Below the pieces are notes generated by a model that saw nothing but the letters and a program-made list of their open reading frames with translations, had not been told where the DNA came from and made no database searches. Shown in pieces: positions 7,040-16,043 of a stretch of DNA of 64,000 nucleotides. Within the stretch, counting starts at the first letter, position 1, and each line of letters opens with the position of its first letter. The stretch comes from Bacteroidia bacterium (GTDB lineage Bacteria > Bacteroidota > Bacteroidia > B-17B0 > Aurantibacillaceae): NCBI GenBank assembly GCA_022841465.1, contig JALHRL010000014.1, positions 22,932 through 86,931 on the forward strand. The letters run 5' to 3'. The translations under genes and the position numbers were made by a program.

Positions 7040-9406
7040 ATGAAACGTATTTTAATTATAGTATTACTTTTCGTTCAGTATATTTTACCATCTCAAACCT
7101 TAACACAAACTGTAAAAGGTAACGTGGTTGACAAACAAAGTCAGAGCCCTTTACCCGGAGTTGTTTTGTTAATTTCAGGGAACGATCAAAAAAATGCCAT
7201 TTCAAACGAAAATGGTTTTTATAAAATTCAAGAAATTCCTATTGGCCGTGTTTTGCTTATTGCAACTTACACCGGTTATAAACCAAGACAAATTTGGGTG
7301 GTTTTAAATTCGGGTAAAGAATCGGTAATTAATATTGAAATGGAAGAAAATGTTTACCAAGGAGAAGAAGTTGTTGTAATTGCCGAACAAGATAAAACCA
7401 AAAGCAATAACAAAATGAGTACTGTTAGTTCTCGTTTGTTTAGTTCAGAAGAAGCCGGAAGATATGCGGGAAGCAGAAATGATCCGGCACGAATGGCTGC
7501 AAATTTCGCCGGCGTAAGCGGAGCTAATGATTCAAGAAATGATATTATTATAAGAGGAAACTCCCCTTTAGGAATTTTATGGCGCTTAAACGGATTGGAT
7601 ATTCCAAATCCAAATCATTTTGGAAACTCAGGTTCAACCGGTGGGCCTATTAGTATATTAAACAATAATACACTTGATAATTCCGATTTTATGAGCGGCG
7701 CATTTGCAGCAGATTATATTAATGCCACTTCCGGTGTTTTTGATTTAAAAATGAGGCAAGGCAATAGCGAGAAACATGAATTTTTAGGTCAGGTTGGTTT
7801 TAATGGATTTGAATTAGGCGCGGAAGGACCTTTAAATAAAAAGCAAAATGCAACTTATTTAATTAATTACCGATACTCTACGCTTTCTGTTTTTAAGGCG
7901 TTAAATATAAATTTTGGAACAGGAGCAGCAGTACCTCAATACCAAGATTTAAGTTTTAAAACAGATTTTAATACAACTAAAGCAGGAAAATTTTCGTTTT
8001 GGGGAGTTGGAGGAATTAGCCACGTTGCACTTCTTAATAAAGATAAAAAAGTGGGCGAAGATTTATACGGGTACAGTGCCAGAGATTTGTACTTTATTTC
8101 CAATGTTGGCTCTACCGGTTTAAGCCATACTTTACTTTTTAAAAATAATGCCTATTTAAAAACCAATATTGGAATTAGCGGAAATTATAATAATATTAAA
8201 GCCGATAGAATAGACACTTCCTTTAAAACAGTTGGCAATGTTAAACCCGAATACAGAAGTGTAAGCAAAAACATTATATACTCTTTCAACTCTATTTATA
8301 ATAAAAAGGTAAATACTAGAAATTTTTTTAATACAGGTGTATTTGTTGATTTATTTAATAGTGTGTTTGTAGACAGTACCGATAATTACTTTGGCTACAA
8401 CACATTTCAAACCTTAAGGGATTATAAAGGAACTTCTACTTTATTAAGAGGATTTTTTCAGTGGCAACACAAATTCAGTGAAAATCTTTCTTTTATATCA
8501 GGTGTATCGGGGCAATATTTTGTGCTGAATGAAAAACATGCTATTGAACCCAGGTTAGGTTTAAAATACCAAGTAAACTCTAAACAAAGTTTTGGATTAG
8601 GTGGCGGAATGCATAGTCAGTTGCAACCCGTTTATGTTTACTTTGCCAGTAAAACATACTCAACCGGCGAGCGGGTAGAAACTAATCGTAATTTAGATTT
8701 TACCAGAGCTATACATGCAGTTTTATCATACGATAATAACTTTAGCACCAATTTTAGATTAAAAACAGAATTGTATTATCAATACTTATATCAAATACCG
8801 GTTAACAATTACCCCTCTGTTTTTGCCACCATTAATTTAGGAGCTAATTTTGAAAGTCCTAATGTTACAGATTTAGTAAGTAAAGGAGAAGGTTATAACT
8901 ACGGTTTAGAAATTACCTTAGAGAAATTTTATAGTAAAGGCTACTACTTTTTATTTACCGCAAGCTTATTTGAAAGTAAGTATAAGGCAAGTGATAATGT
9001 GATAAGAAACACCGCTTTTAATGGTAACTATGTTTTTAATTTATTAGGAGGAAAAGAATTTAAACTGAACCAAAAATTAACCTTTGTATTGGATGTTAGA
9101 AGCACTTATGCCGGAGGTAAACGATATATTCCTATCGATTTAAATGCAAGTATTGCAGCAGGAGAAGAGATAAGAGATGTTTCTAAAGCTTTTGAGTTGC
9201 AATATCCGGCTTATTTTAGAACGGATGTAAAACCTGGACTAAAATTAAACACCAAGCGTTTAACGCATGAATGGAGTGTAGATATACAAAACGTAACTAA
9301 ACACGAGAATATTTTCCAGGAAAGCTATGATTTAATAAACAAACGAATTCAAACCGACTACCAGCTAAGGTTTTTTATTATCCCTCAATACAGGATATTA
9401 TTTTAA
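7040..9406 (+). CDS. TonB-dependent outer-membrane receptor
   Basis: 788 residues. A signal peptide is followed by a carboxypeptidase-regulatory-like domain (about 25-105: VKGNVVDKQSQSPLPGVVL, then a GFYKIQEIPIG turn). A plug domain follows (about 125-250, with RNDIIIRGNSPLGILWRLNG) and then a long beta-barrel ending QLRFFIIPQYRILF. It takes up a large ligand across the outer membrane using TonB energy; the ligand is unknown. No SusD partner follows, so it is not a Sus-type polysaccharide pair. It is the last gene of the run with the SDR and small secreted protein, and a strong terminator follows. Confidence 0.88.
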   Translation: MKRILIIVLLFVQYILPSQTLTQTVKGNVVDKQSQSPLPGVVLLISGNDQKNAISNENGFYKIQEIPIGRVLLIATYTGYKPRQIWVVLNSGKESVINIEMEENVYQGEEVVVIAEQDKTKSNNKMSTVSSRLFSSEEAGRYAGSRNDPARMAANFAGVSGANDSRNDIIIRGNSPLGILWRLNGLDIPNPNHFGNSGSTGGPISILNNNTLDNSDFMSGAFAADYINATSGVFDLKMRQGNSEKHEFLGQVGFNGFELGAEGPLNKKQNATYLINYRYSTLSVFKALNINFGTGAAVPQYQDLSFKTDFNTTKAGKFSFWGVGGISHVALLNKDKKVGEDLYGYSARDLYFISNVGSTGLSHTLLFKNNAYLKTNIGISGNYNNIKADRIDTSFKTVGNVKPEYRSVSKNIIYSFNSIYNKKVNTRNFFNTGVFVDLFNSVFVDSTDNYFGYNTFQTLRDYKGTSTLLRGFFQWQHKFSENLSFISGVSGQYFVLNEKHAIEPRLGLKYQVNSKQSFGLGGGMHSQLQPVYVYFASKTYSTGERVETNRNLDFTRAIHAVLSYDNNFSTNFRLKTELYYQYLYQIPVNNYPSVFATINLGANFESPNVTDLVSKGEGYNYGLEITLEKFYSKGYYFLFTASLFESKYKASDNVIRNTAFNGNYVFNLLGGKEFKLNQKLTFVLDVRSTYAGGKRYIPIDLNASIAAGEEIRDVSKAFELQYPAYFRTDVKPGLKLNTKRLTHEWSVDIQNVTKHENIFQESYDLINKRIQTDYQLRFFIIPQYRILF

Positions 9407-9440
9407 ACAAAAAAACCGCATTACTGCGGTTTTTTTGTTT
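9405..9440. terminator. Bidirectional rho-independent terminator
   Basis: The symmetrical hairpin AACAAAAAAACCGCA / TGCGGTTTTTTTGTT lies between the convergent TonB receptor and lipoprotein genes. It carries T-runs on both strands, and its left arm overlaps the receptor stop codon. Confidence 0.85.
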
Positions 9441-9458
9441 AAACGGTTCTTTATTTAA

Positions 9459-9992
9459 TTATGAAGCAGGAACTTCTTTTTTAATTTCCTTTATGTTTTT
9501 AGCCGAATCAAACATTTTTTGAACTGACTCCTTGTCTAAAGGTTTACCTTCTGTTACTTTAATGTCTTGAATATTATAATCTGCATCTCCTATTTTTTGG
9601 TTTACGATAAAATGAAATTCGGGGGCAGTAATTTCACTTTCCCAAAATATAGCAGTTGGCTCTTCTACTAAATAGCTTTTTAGCTTATTAATTTCATCGT
9701 CTTTAATTTCAGCTTTCTTTTGTTCCAGGTCTTCTGCTAATTCACTAATTGCAATTGCAAAATTAGGTCCAACAGTAATTTCTAAAGCCCCGTAAGATTG
9801 TTCAATAATGGTTAGTTTAGCTTGAACTGTATCAGGAACAAAAACCGCAAATGGTTTTCCATAATTCGTTAAATCTAATACGCACATGCCTTCAGGTGCA
9901 ACAATTGGTTCTTGGGCCGGCTTTTTATCGCCACAAGCAGAATTAAAAAATAATCCAACGATTCCGAGTGTAATAATTAAAGTCTTTTTCAT
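9459..9992 (-). CDS. Uncharacterised lipoprotein
   Basis: 177 residues. The N-terminus has a short positive end, a hydrophobic stretch and a lipobox-like NSAC with Cys20 as the lipidation site, so it is probably an envelope lipoprotein processed by LspA (encoded later in this window). The mature part is acidic and Lys-rich with no recognised domain; the middle (about 85-120) is likely a helix with many E/K residues. No neighbour indicates its role. Confidence 0.6.
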   Translation of the reverse strand: MKKTLIITLGIVGLFFNSACGDKKPAQEPIVAPEGMCVLDLTNYGKPFAVFVPDTVQAKLTIIEQSYGALEITVGPNFAIAISELAEDLEQKKAEIKDDEINKLKSYLVEEPTAIFWESEITAPEFHFIVNQKIGDADYNIQDIKVTEGKPLDKESVQKMFDSAKNIKEIKKEVPAS

Positions 9993-10076
9993 GAGTTAAG
10001 GTTTATGTGGAAGTAAAGATAACTATTTTAATTTTTTATGAAAGTTTATTTGAAGGGGTACAAGAAACGATATAAA

Positions 10077-10103
10077 ACAAAAAATCCCGGCTGAGCCGGG
10101 ATT
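10077..10103 (-). terminator. Rho-independent terminator of the H1-like gene
   Basis: On the minus strand a GC-rich stem AATCCCGGC/GCCGGGATT with a 3-base loop is followed by a run of T. It lies just past the stop of the 47-aa Lys/Ala-rich gene. Confidence 0.8.
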
Positions 10104-10107
10104 CTTA

Positions 10108-10251
10108 TTATTTCTTTTTCTTTTTAGCTGCTTTTTTCTTAGCTGCTTTTTTCGCAGGTCTTTTAGCCGCTTTCTTAGCTGACTTCTTTACTGCTTTTTT
10201 CTTAGCAGCTTTCTTAGGAGCTGCTTTTTTAGCTGTTGCTTTTTTTGCCAT
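10108..10251 (-). CDS. Histone H1-like Lys/Ala-rich nucleoid protein (47 aa)
   Basis: An ATG at 10251 opens 47 codons made almost only of Lys and Ala with a few Pro, Val, Ser, Thr and Arg. It begins MAKKATAKKAAPKKAAKK, ends in five lysines, and stops at tandem TAA TAA. Such proteins resemble the tails of eukaryotic histone H1 and bacterial H1-like proteins, and bind DNA or RNA nonspecifically by charge. The gene is supported by its clean start, double stop and its own strong terminator immediately after. Similar tracts occur in two other genes in this window. Low complexity limits any family assignment. Confidence 0.75.
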   Translation of the reverse strand: MAKKATAKKAAPKKAAKKKAVKKSAKKAAKRPAKKAAKKKAAKKKKK

Positions 10252-10539
10252 GGTTTTTGTTTTTTGAGATTTATTAATACGAAGTAAACAAATTATTTAT
10301 TGTTATCTTAAAATAAGGTACTTATTTTTTCAACATCAAAATGTTGAAATTGTTAATAGCGCTTTTTGAATTGAATTTGATTACGTGATGTTTTTTTACT
10401 CTTACAATAAAATTATTTTTTTATGATGTCTCGCGTATATAGTAAAACATAGTGTTACAGAGATTGTAAAAAAATATTTTTGATTTTATTTCATTCGTTT
10501 TTTATACAATTATGCTCTTTTTTGAGTGTGCTTTTTCAA
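10252..10539. other. AT-rich intergenic region with one hairpin
   Basis: About 290 bases between the H1-like gene and the Ig-like lipoprotein gene. I see no ORF or RNA gene. A 9-bp perfect inverted repeat (TTTCAACAT/ATGTTGAAA, 10328-10349) lies about 80 bp upstream of the H1-like start codon and could be a regulatory site. It lacks a T-run on either strand, so it is not a normal terminator. Confidence 0.4.
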
Positions 10540-12183
10540 TCATTCGCGAATAATAAATTCTTCTTCAATTTCCCAATCAGGTATCACTTTTATAGCTTTT
10601 TCGAAAATAAATGTGTTTTCAGCCTGATTCTTCAATAAAAAATTTCCTGTGTCCCAAAGTTTATTTGAATTATCATCATAAATAACTCTAACCTTATATT
10701 GACCTGGAGTTAAATCATTAAACACAAACGGGGTAATATTGGTGCTTGATAAAGAAATTTCTGTAAATGCTTGCTTCGCCACCCTGTTGTCGGAAGTGAG
10801 CAGTTGTATAATGTAAGCTTGTTTTTTATTAAAGGTTACTTTCAAAGATAAACTTCCAAATTCTTTTTTACCCAATACATTAAAATTGTATGATAAAGAA
10901 TCGTTAGTATAACCAATGTAATTTACAAAAACAGAAGTATCCAATTTTATGGTGTAATCTATTTTGGGTTTAAAGTCGTTTTTAAACACCAATGTATTTT
11001 CATCTAACCACTCTGTAATAATTTGTGTTTTACTCATTAAAGTATCCTTTTTACTCACAATAAACACACCTTCAGGTCTGAATTTATCTTTGTTAACCCA
11101 TGTTTGCATTTTAAAGGTGGGTTTATTCCAATAGCTCAACTTTCCATTTTCAAAATTTGAAATGGGTTTAATTACTCTTCTGTTTCTAAATTTAAATACC
11201 GGAACTTTTAGCATTAGGGTGTCGCTTTTTATTTGGTTTTCGTAATTAACCTGTAACCATAATGAATCTTTAATTTCTTTGTAGTAAAAAATGCAAGTAT
11301 CTGAGTTGCGTTCTGGCGAAACTTGCGTAAAATTTAAGGATGCTTCTTTAACAACAGGACTTAAGTCGATTTTTGATTTTGTATTAAACAGAATCATTCC
11401 TTTGCCGTATTCTGTCATTACCACTTTCTTTACAAATACTTTTTCTGCTTTTTCTTTAAACAACTTTAATTTGGCACTTGAGTCTGTTCCTATTTTAACT
11501 AAATCATTTAAAAAGCCAATTGATTCGGTTTCTTGACCGTTATATAAATAATCTTTGTTTTTATCTGTAAAGCAAACCAATTTAAACTCTTTAGAGGGCA
11601 AGTTCTCCATTTCAAACAATCCTTCTTCATTTGTTCTGGCTAAATAATCGGGAGTTTGTTTGTAAGGAAAGCTATCGCTTAAATTTTCATTATAGTATAA
11701 ACCGGCAACTACATCTTTTTCTGCCTCGGCAGTGTATGCATTTACAACCTTCCCTTTAAATTTTAGTGTATCAATTTCAGAGCCGGTAGAAAACACATAG
11801 GCAAAGTTGTTTATAGAATTTCCTTCGTGCATATCGGCAATAGCCGTTCCGAAATAAATTTTATAGGTAGTATTTGGCAATAATTCTGAAGCATTCATTT
11901 TAATTACTACTTTTTTACCGTTTGCCGTAATTTCCGGTTGATTTTTAATTTTCGGACTAATTAATAATTGATTATTGAGGTCTTTTAATTTAACAAACTC
12001 ATCAAACTTTAATACAATGATGTTACTGCTAAAGTTAGTTGATTGCATTAGAGGAAATGCTTCCAATAATTTTGGTGGTGTTGTATCTTTTTCACCTCCG
12101 TTTAATACACCAATTTGTGCGCAACGATTAAAATTGAGTAAAATCAATAAATAGAGCGTTATTTTAAGTACATTAGACTTCAT
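10540..12183 (-). CDS. Ig-like domain (SbsA/Big_5-type) envelope lipoprotein
   Basis: 547 residues, probable lipoprotein with Cys21 in NRCAQIGVLNGGEKD, a start typical of a Bacteroidota family. The segment PPKLLEAFP onward (about 33-135) is a bacterial Ig-like domain of the kind found in S-layer and surface proteins: SSNIIVLKFDEFVKLKD, then KVVIKMNASELLPNTTYKIYFG. The rest holds further beta-sandwich repeats and a terminal segment (GQYKVRVIYDDNSNKLWDTG) that recalls carboxypeptidase-regulatory-like folds. Role unknown, probably at the cell envelope. It is transcribed away from the radical SAM gene with a 55-bp divergent gap. Confidence 0.75.
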   Translation of the reverse strand: MKSNVLKITLYLLILLNFNRCAQIGVLNGGEKDTTPPKLLEAFPLMQSTNFSSNIIVLKFDEFVKLKDLNNQLLISPKIKNQPEITANGKKVVIKMNASELLPNTTYKIYFGTAIADMHEGNSINNFAYVFSTGSEIDTLKFKGKVVNAYTAEAEKDVVAGLYYNENLSDSFPYKQTPDYLARTNEEGLFEMENLPSKEFKLVCFTDKNKDYLYNGQETESIGFLNDLVKIGTDSSAKLKLFKEKAEKVFVKKVVMTEYGKGMILFNTKSKIDLSPVVKEASLNFTQVSPERNSDTCIFYYKEIKDSLWLQVNYENQIKSDTLMLKVPVFKFRNRRVIKPISNFENGKLSYWNKPTFKMQTWVNKDKFRPEGVFIVSKKDTLMSKTQIITEWLDENTLVFKNDFKPKIDYTIKLDTSVFVNYIGYTNDSLSYNFNVLGKKEFGSLSLKVTFNKKQAYIIQLLTSDNRVAKQAFTEISLSSTNITPFVFNDLTPGQYKVRVIYDDNSNKLWDTGNFLLKNQAENTFIFEKAIKVIPDWEIEEEFIIRE

Positions 12184-12238
12184 TCAGTAAATTTGTGTAT
12201 AAAAGTAAAGCAAATTACGAATTAAGTTAAAGCAGCAA

Positions 12239-13252
12239 GTGTATTATTATCTTAATATTTTAAAAAAACTAAGTGTATTTAAATTAATTAATTATTGCAA
12301 ACTGCTAATTAGTTACCATGTGTCTAAAAACACGGGTAAAAATTTTCAAAATGCCTTGCCCGCAAGCTTAAGTGTTGAGCCTACTACCAGTTGTAATTTA
12401 AGATGCCCACAATGTCCAAGCGGTTTAAGGCAATTTTCAAGAGAAACAGGTATGTTGGAGATTACTTTTTTAAAGACTTTAATAAGCCAGGTAAAAAAAC
12501 ATGTGTTTAGTATTAATTTTTACTTTCAGGGAGAACCGTATTTAAATACAAACTTTTTAAAAATGGTAAAAGAAGCGCATCAGCATAAAATTTATACCAT
12601 TACCAGTACCAATGCACATTATTTAAATGAAGAAAACTGTGTTGAAACCATTAAAAGCGGTTTAGATGAAATCATCATCTCCATTGATGGAATAACACAA
12701 GAAACATATGAAAAATATCGAATTGGCGGAAATATAGATAAAGTATTTAATGGTGCAGCTACTTTAATTGAAGCTAAAAGAAAATTAAAAAGTAAAACAC
12801 CCTTCGTTATCTTTCAATTTGTAGTATTTAAGTTTAATGAAGCTGAAATTGATAAAATAAAATCAATTGGCACAAAAATGGGGGCAGATAAGGTTACTAT
12901 AAAAACAGCACAAATTTATGATTTTGAAAAAAGCGAACACTTAATACCTGAAAATACAAAATACGCGCGTTACAAAAAAAACAAATGGGGCAAATGGGAA
13001 ATTAAAAACCCATTAAAAAATCAGTGTTGGAGAATGTGGCAAGGGTCGGTAATAACATGGGATGGAAAAGTTGTGCCTTGTTGTTTTGATAAAGATGCCA
13101 AATATAAACTCGGTGATTTAAAAACAAACAGCTTTAAAGAAATTTGGTTTTCTGAGGCATATACCTCCTTTAGAAAATCAATATTAAAAAGCCGTAAAGA
13201 AATTGATATTTGCACTAATTGTACCGAGGGAACAAAAGTTTTCTCAGATTAA
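12239..13252 (+). CDS. Radical SAM/SPASM domain protein
   Basis: 337 residues. The cluster motif CNLRCPQC (CxxxCxxC) at about 53-60 binds the [4Fe-4S] that cleaves S-adenosylmethionine; a barrel follows. The C-terminal region (about 270-330) has the cysteine pattern of a SPASM domain, with CW, PCCFD and CTNC, expected to hold an auxiliary cluster. Substrates of this family range from peptide modification to sugar or lipid chemistry. No precursor peptide or tailoring gene is adjacent, so the substrate is unknown. GTG 12239 is used because relatives have a similar N-terminal helix before the motif. It overlaps the end of hemD by 4 bp, convergently. Confidence 0.82.
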   Translation: MYYYLNILKKLSVFKLINYCKLLISYHVSKNTGKNFQNALPASLSVEPTTSCNLRCPQCPSGLRQFSRETGMLEITFLKTLISQVKKHVFSINFYFQGEPYLNTNFLKMVKEAHQHKIYTITSTNAHYLNEENCVETIKSGLDEIIISIDGITQETYEKYRIGGNIDKVFNGAATLIEAKRKLKSKTPFVIFQFVVFKFNEAEIDKIKSIGTKMGADKVTIKTAQIYDFEKSEHLIPENTKYARYKKNKWGKWEIKNPLKNQCWRMWQGSVITWDGKVVPCCFDKDAKYKLGDLKTNSFKEIWFSEAYTSFRKSILKSRKEIDICTNCTEGTKVFSD

Positions 13253-14361
13253 CGCTTATTCGACTCTTTAATATAAGCATCAAGCGCACCTGACATACTT
13301 GGGTTTTGAGGATTAGGTGCAAAAATATCTAGCCTAAAACCTAACTGTTTTACATTTTGTGCGGTTGCATAACCAAAAGCCGCAATTCTAACGTTGTTTT
13401 GCTTTAAGTTAGGGAAGTTTTGCTTTAAAGATTTAATACCCATGGGAGTAAAAAACACCACTACATCATATTCGTTCAGCGATTTTATATCACTTAAATC
13501 TGCGCAAACAGTCTTGTAAAAAGTTCCTTTGGTATATGTGATTTTTAACTCATCTAAAAAATCAACAATTTGCTCCTTATGCACATCACTAACCGGAATT
13601 AAAAACTTTTCAGTTTTGTTCTTTTTTATAACGTCTACCAAATCAATAATTGTTCCGTGACCAAAAAATATTTTTCGTTTACGATACTGAATGTACTTTT
13701 GAAGGTAATATGCTGTTTGTTCGTTAATGCAAAAGTATTTCATTTCTTCCGGTACTGTAATTCGCATTTCGTTGCAAATTCTGAAATAATGATCTACGGC
13801 CAGTTTGCTTGTCATAATTACAGCACCGTGCGCCAAAATATCTATGCGTTGAGTTCTAAATTCTTGAGCATTTAAACCTTCCACTTTAATAAATTGGCGA
13901 AAAGTTAAATTAAGTCCGAATTTTTTTGCCAAATCAAAATAAGGATTTCGTTCTGTTTCTATCGGCTTTGGCTGCGAAATTAAAATATTCTTTACTTTCG
14001 TTTTTGGGTGGTTGCTAACTTCAATTTTCGGAGGAGGCGGAAGAGCTATAAAGTTTTTTTTATTGGATTTCCTTATTCTCTTTTCTTCAGGCTTAGGGCT
14101 AACAATATGTACTTCAAGAAAATCCTTTTTTCCACTCTTTTTTGCTTTTACTTCAGCAACAGGCTTTGTGCTTTTTAAACCTTCTTTAACTGTTGGTTTA
14201 ATAGTTTTTTTGGGTTTTGTAATTGATTTTTTTTGTGCCTTTTTAGGAGCAGCTTTTTTCTTTGGCGAAGCTATTGCTTTCTTTACCTTTTTTCCGGATT
14301 TTTTAGGAGCCGCTTTACTTGCTGTTTTTTTAGCTTTTTTTACTACTTTTTTTGCCGCCAT
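13249..14361 (-). CDS. hemD: Uroporphyrinogen-III synthase with an H1-like N-terminal tail
   Basis: The C-terminal 250 residues (from about KVKNILISQPKP) form a HemD-like domain, converting hydroxymethylbilane to uroporphyrinogen III in haem synthesis. Seen features are two lobes, VVFFTPMGIKSLK as the phosphate-region-like loop, and IAAFGYATAQNVKQLG near the end. The first about 110 residues are a Lys/Ala/Pro-rich tract (AAKKVVKKAKKTASKAAPKK and similar) absent from standard HemD. The only Met before the catalytic domain is the one at 14361, so the tail is probably translated. The gene overlaps the radical SAM gene by 4 bp at its end and follows the DUF4271 gene, its usual neighbour in Bacteroidota. 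Confidence 0.82.
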   Translation of the reverse strand: MAAKKVVKKAKKTASKAAPKKSGKKVKKAIASPKKKAAPKKAQKKSITKPKKTIKPTVKEGLKSTKPVAEVKAKKSGKKDFLEVHIVSPKPEEKRIRKSNKKNFIALPPPPKIEVSNHPKTKVKNILISQPKPIETERNPYFDLAKKFGLNLTFRQFIKVEGLNAQEFRTQRIDILAHGAVIMTSKLAVDHYFRICNEMRITVPEEMKYFCINEQTAYYLQKYIQYRKRKIFFGHGTIIDLVDVIKKNKTEKFLIPVSDVHKEQIVDFLDELKITYTKGTFYKTVCADLSDIKSLNEYDVVVFFTPMGIKSLKQNFPNLKQNNVRIAAFGYATAQNVKQLGFRLDIFAPNPQNPSMSGALDAYIKESNKR

Positions 14362-14373
14362 CCTAAACGTAAA

Positions 14374-15087
14374 TTAAAAATTTGTAATTATAAATTTTGT
14401 AAAAACTAAAAAAGGTAAAATTTCTAAGGCACAAAGATAAATAAAAACTTGTAATAAGCCCACATGATTTTCAAATAAACTAAAAATTAATCCGCGATAA
14501 ACCTTTATTATAAACCCAAAAAACAAAATAACCCCTATGCTAATTATAAAATAGGGAGAAGATAAGCCACTAAACTCAACAATAACTAATGCCGGCAGCA
14601 GTATTAAACCCAAAGCTTGGTTAATTACAAGATTGCTGTAAAATATTTCAGTACCTAATTGGTAGGAGTTAGTAACAGTAATTACAAGCATTTTTAAAAG
14701 GTATTTTAATCCATGAAACACAGTTGTTGCAACAATAAAAAATAAGTATTGCAAAAAGGGCGTTTTACCTTGTAGAATAATATTAAACTGATAGTTTAGT
14801 TTATATATAAAAAATGCAAACATCAGTACAAAAAGAATACTTAGTGCGTAAGAAGTAGGATTGAGCGGATTAAATTCTTCTCGCTCCAATTGTCTAATTG
14901 CTTGTAGATTATAGGATGAACGAAACGTCATAGCCAACTTATACGGCGTTGCAACTCTTAAATAAATAAAAATAGAGAAGCAAAAAAGCATTAATAATGA
15001 TGGCCAAACCGCTGTATAGCTATCGTTAAAAATAGGGTACAAATTAACGGGCTTTAAATTATGATTTGTAAAAATGTGTTCGTACAC
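14374..15087 (-). CDS. DUF4271 family membrane protein
   Basis: 237 residues, about seven hydrophobic segments and no catalytic motif. The pattern (short periplasmic start, YLRVATPYKL, YNLQAIRQLEREEFNP, repeated membrane helices) matches the DUF4271 family, restricted to Bacteroidota and usually encoded directly upstream of hemD, as here (12-bp gap). Its role is unknown. Synteny with uroporphyrinogen-III synthase is conserved, but no functional link is established. Confidence 0.75.
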   Translation of the reverse strand: MYEHIFTNHNLKPVNLYPIFNDSYTAVWPSLLMLFCFSIFIYLRVATPYKLAMTFRSSYNLQAIRQLEREEFNPLNPTSYALSILFVLMFAFFIYKLNYQFNIILQGKTPFLQYLFFIVATTVFHGLKYLLKMLVITVTNSYQLGTEIFYSNLVINQALGLILLPALVIVEFSGLSSPYFIISIGVILFFGFIIKVYRGLIFSLFENHVGLLQVFIYLCALEILPFLVFTKFIITNF

Positions 15088-15092
15088 AATAA

Positions 15093-16031
15093 TTATAATG
15101 CAAACGTTCTTGAAATGCAGAATCCAAATTTAACCTGACCTTTTAACCAACTATCTGCAGTATATGTAAGAAAATTATTCTCAATTAAACCCCCTGCATT
15201 GGTAAAGAAGAGGCTAAAAACATGCCCTCCTGTTTCCATTTCAACGCCAAAGGATAGTGGCATTTTTACATCGTCGTTGTTTTGGTAAAATTTATTAAAG
15301 TTGTGAAAGTAATCACCAATTAAACTCATTCGTTTGGTTATTTTAATGCGGCCACCTATACCTAACGAAAATAAACCGTTTTCATCCTCAGCATTGTTAT
15401 TCGTGTTTATTCTTTGCACAATAAAATTTCTATGAAAATAAGTAGGTAATAGTTGTAAAGAAATTGCTTTATTGATTTTACTGGCAATAATTAATTGAGC
15501 CACATAATTAAAACGATGCAATTCATTTGTTTTAAAATTTTTCTCTACACCGGAGTAAAGCAAAGAAGTGGGATTATGATTATAGCCTACATCACCAAAA
15601 AAAGTTAATGTAACCGGAACCTTAAAATCAGTTGTTTGCTTTAAAAACTTCCATTTTAAACTCCCGTCAATTTGCTTATTCATTCGGCTTCTGCCAATTC
15701 CTAAGGTAATATCGTCCGTTAAACCATAATCAAAACTAAAACGGATATCATTTACCGCATCAAAACCAAAAAATGTTTGAAATGTTTGATTAATTGGATT
15801 AGGATCGTTGGTGTTGTATATATTCCCAAATCGGTGAGAAATTCTAAAATCTAAGTGTTTTGCCTTCACCGTTTCAATGGTTTGAGCATTTCCTATTTTA
15901 AATGTTTTAAAAGTTGCGTACACTTTTTTATTTGTTTCTTGGTTGGTATTCACCAAGGCTAACAAATCTTCTTCCTGCGCTATTAAGGTGCCGGCAAATA
16001 ACAAAAAAGTTAAGGGCAGGTATTTCTTCAT
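15093..16031 (-). CDS. DUF5777 family outer-membrane beta-barrel protein
   Basis: 312 residues with a signal peptide (to about IAQ). The mature protein has the alternating pattern of a barrel and matches the DUF5777 type: KHLDFRISHRFGNI, DIRFSFDYGLTDDITLGIG, and a C-terminal strand GQVKFGFCISRTFAL. In Bacteroidota such genes often lie next to YceI, as here (12-bp gap upstream). ATG 16031 is preferred over a TTG two codons upstream. Function unknown; probably a structural or transport barrel. Confidence 0.75.
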   Translation of the reverse strand: MKKYLPLTFLLFAGTLIAQEEDLLALVNTNQETNKKVYATFKTFKIGNAQTIETVKAKHLDFRISHRFGNIYNTNDPNPINQTFQTFFGFDAVNDIRFSFDYGLTDDITLGIGRSRMNKQIDGSLKWKFLKQTTDFKVPVTLTFFGDVGYNHNPTSLLYSGVEKNFKTNELHRFNYVAQLIIASKINKAISLQLLPTYFHRNFIVQRINTNNNAEDENGLFSLGIGGRIKITKRMSLIGDYFHNFNKFYQNNDDVKMPLSFGVEMETGGHVFSLFFTNAGGLIENNFLTYTADSWLKGQVKFGFCISRTFAL

Positions 16032-16043
16032 AAACAAAACGGG

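Noticed and set aside
10328..10349. 9-bp inverted repeat upstream of the H1-like gene as a terminator
   Set aside because: No T-run follows on either strand; a regulatory function is possible but not shown.
13249..14361. The H1-like tail of HemD as a non-coding upstream region with a later start
   Set aside because: No Met or clear alternative start lies close before the catalytic domain, so I kept the long form, though a GTG or TTG start cannot be excluded.
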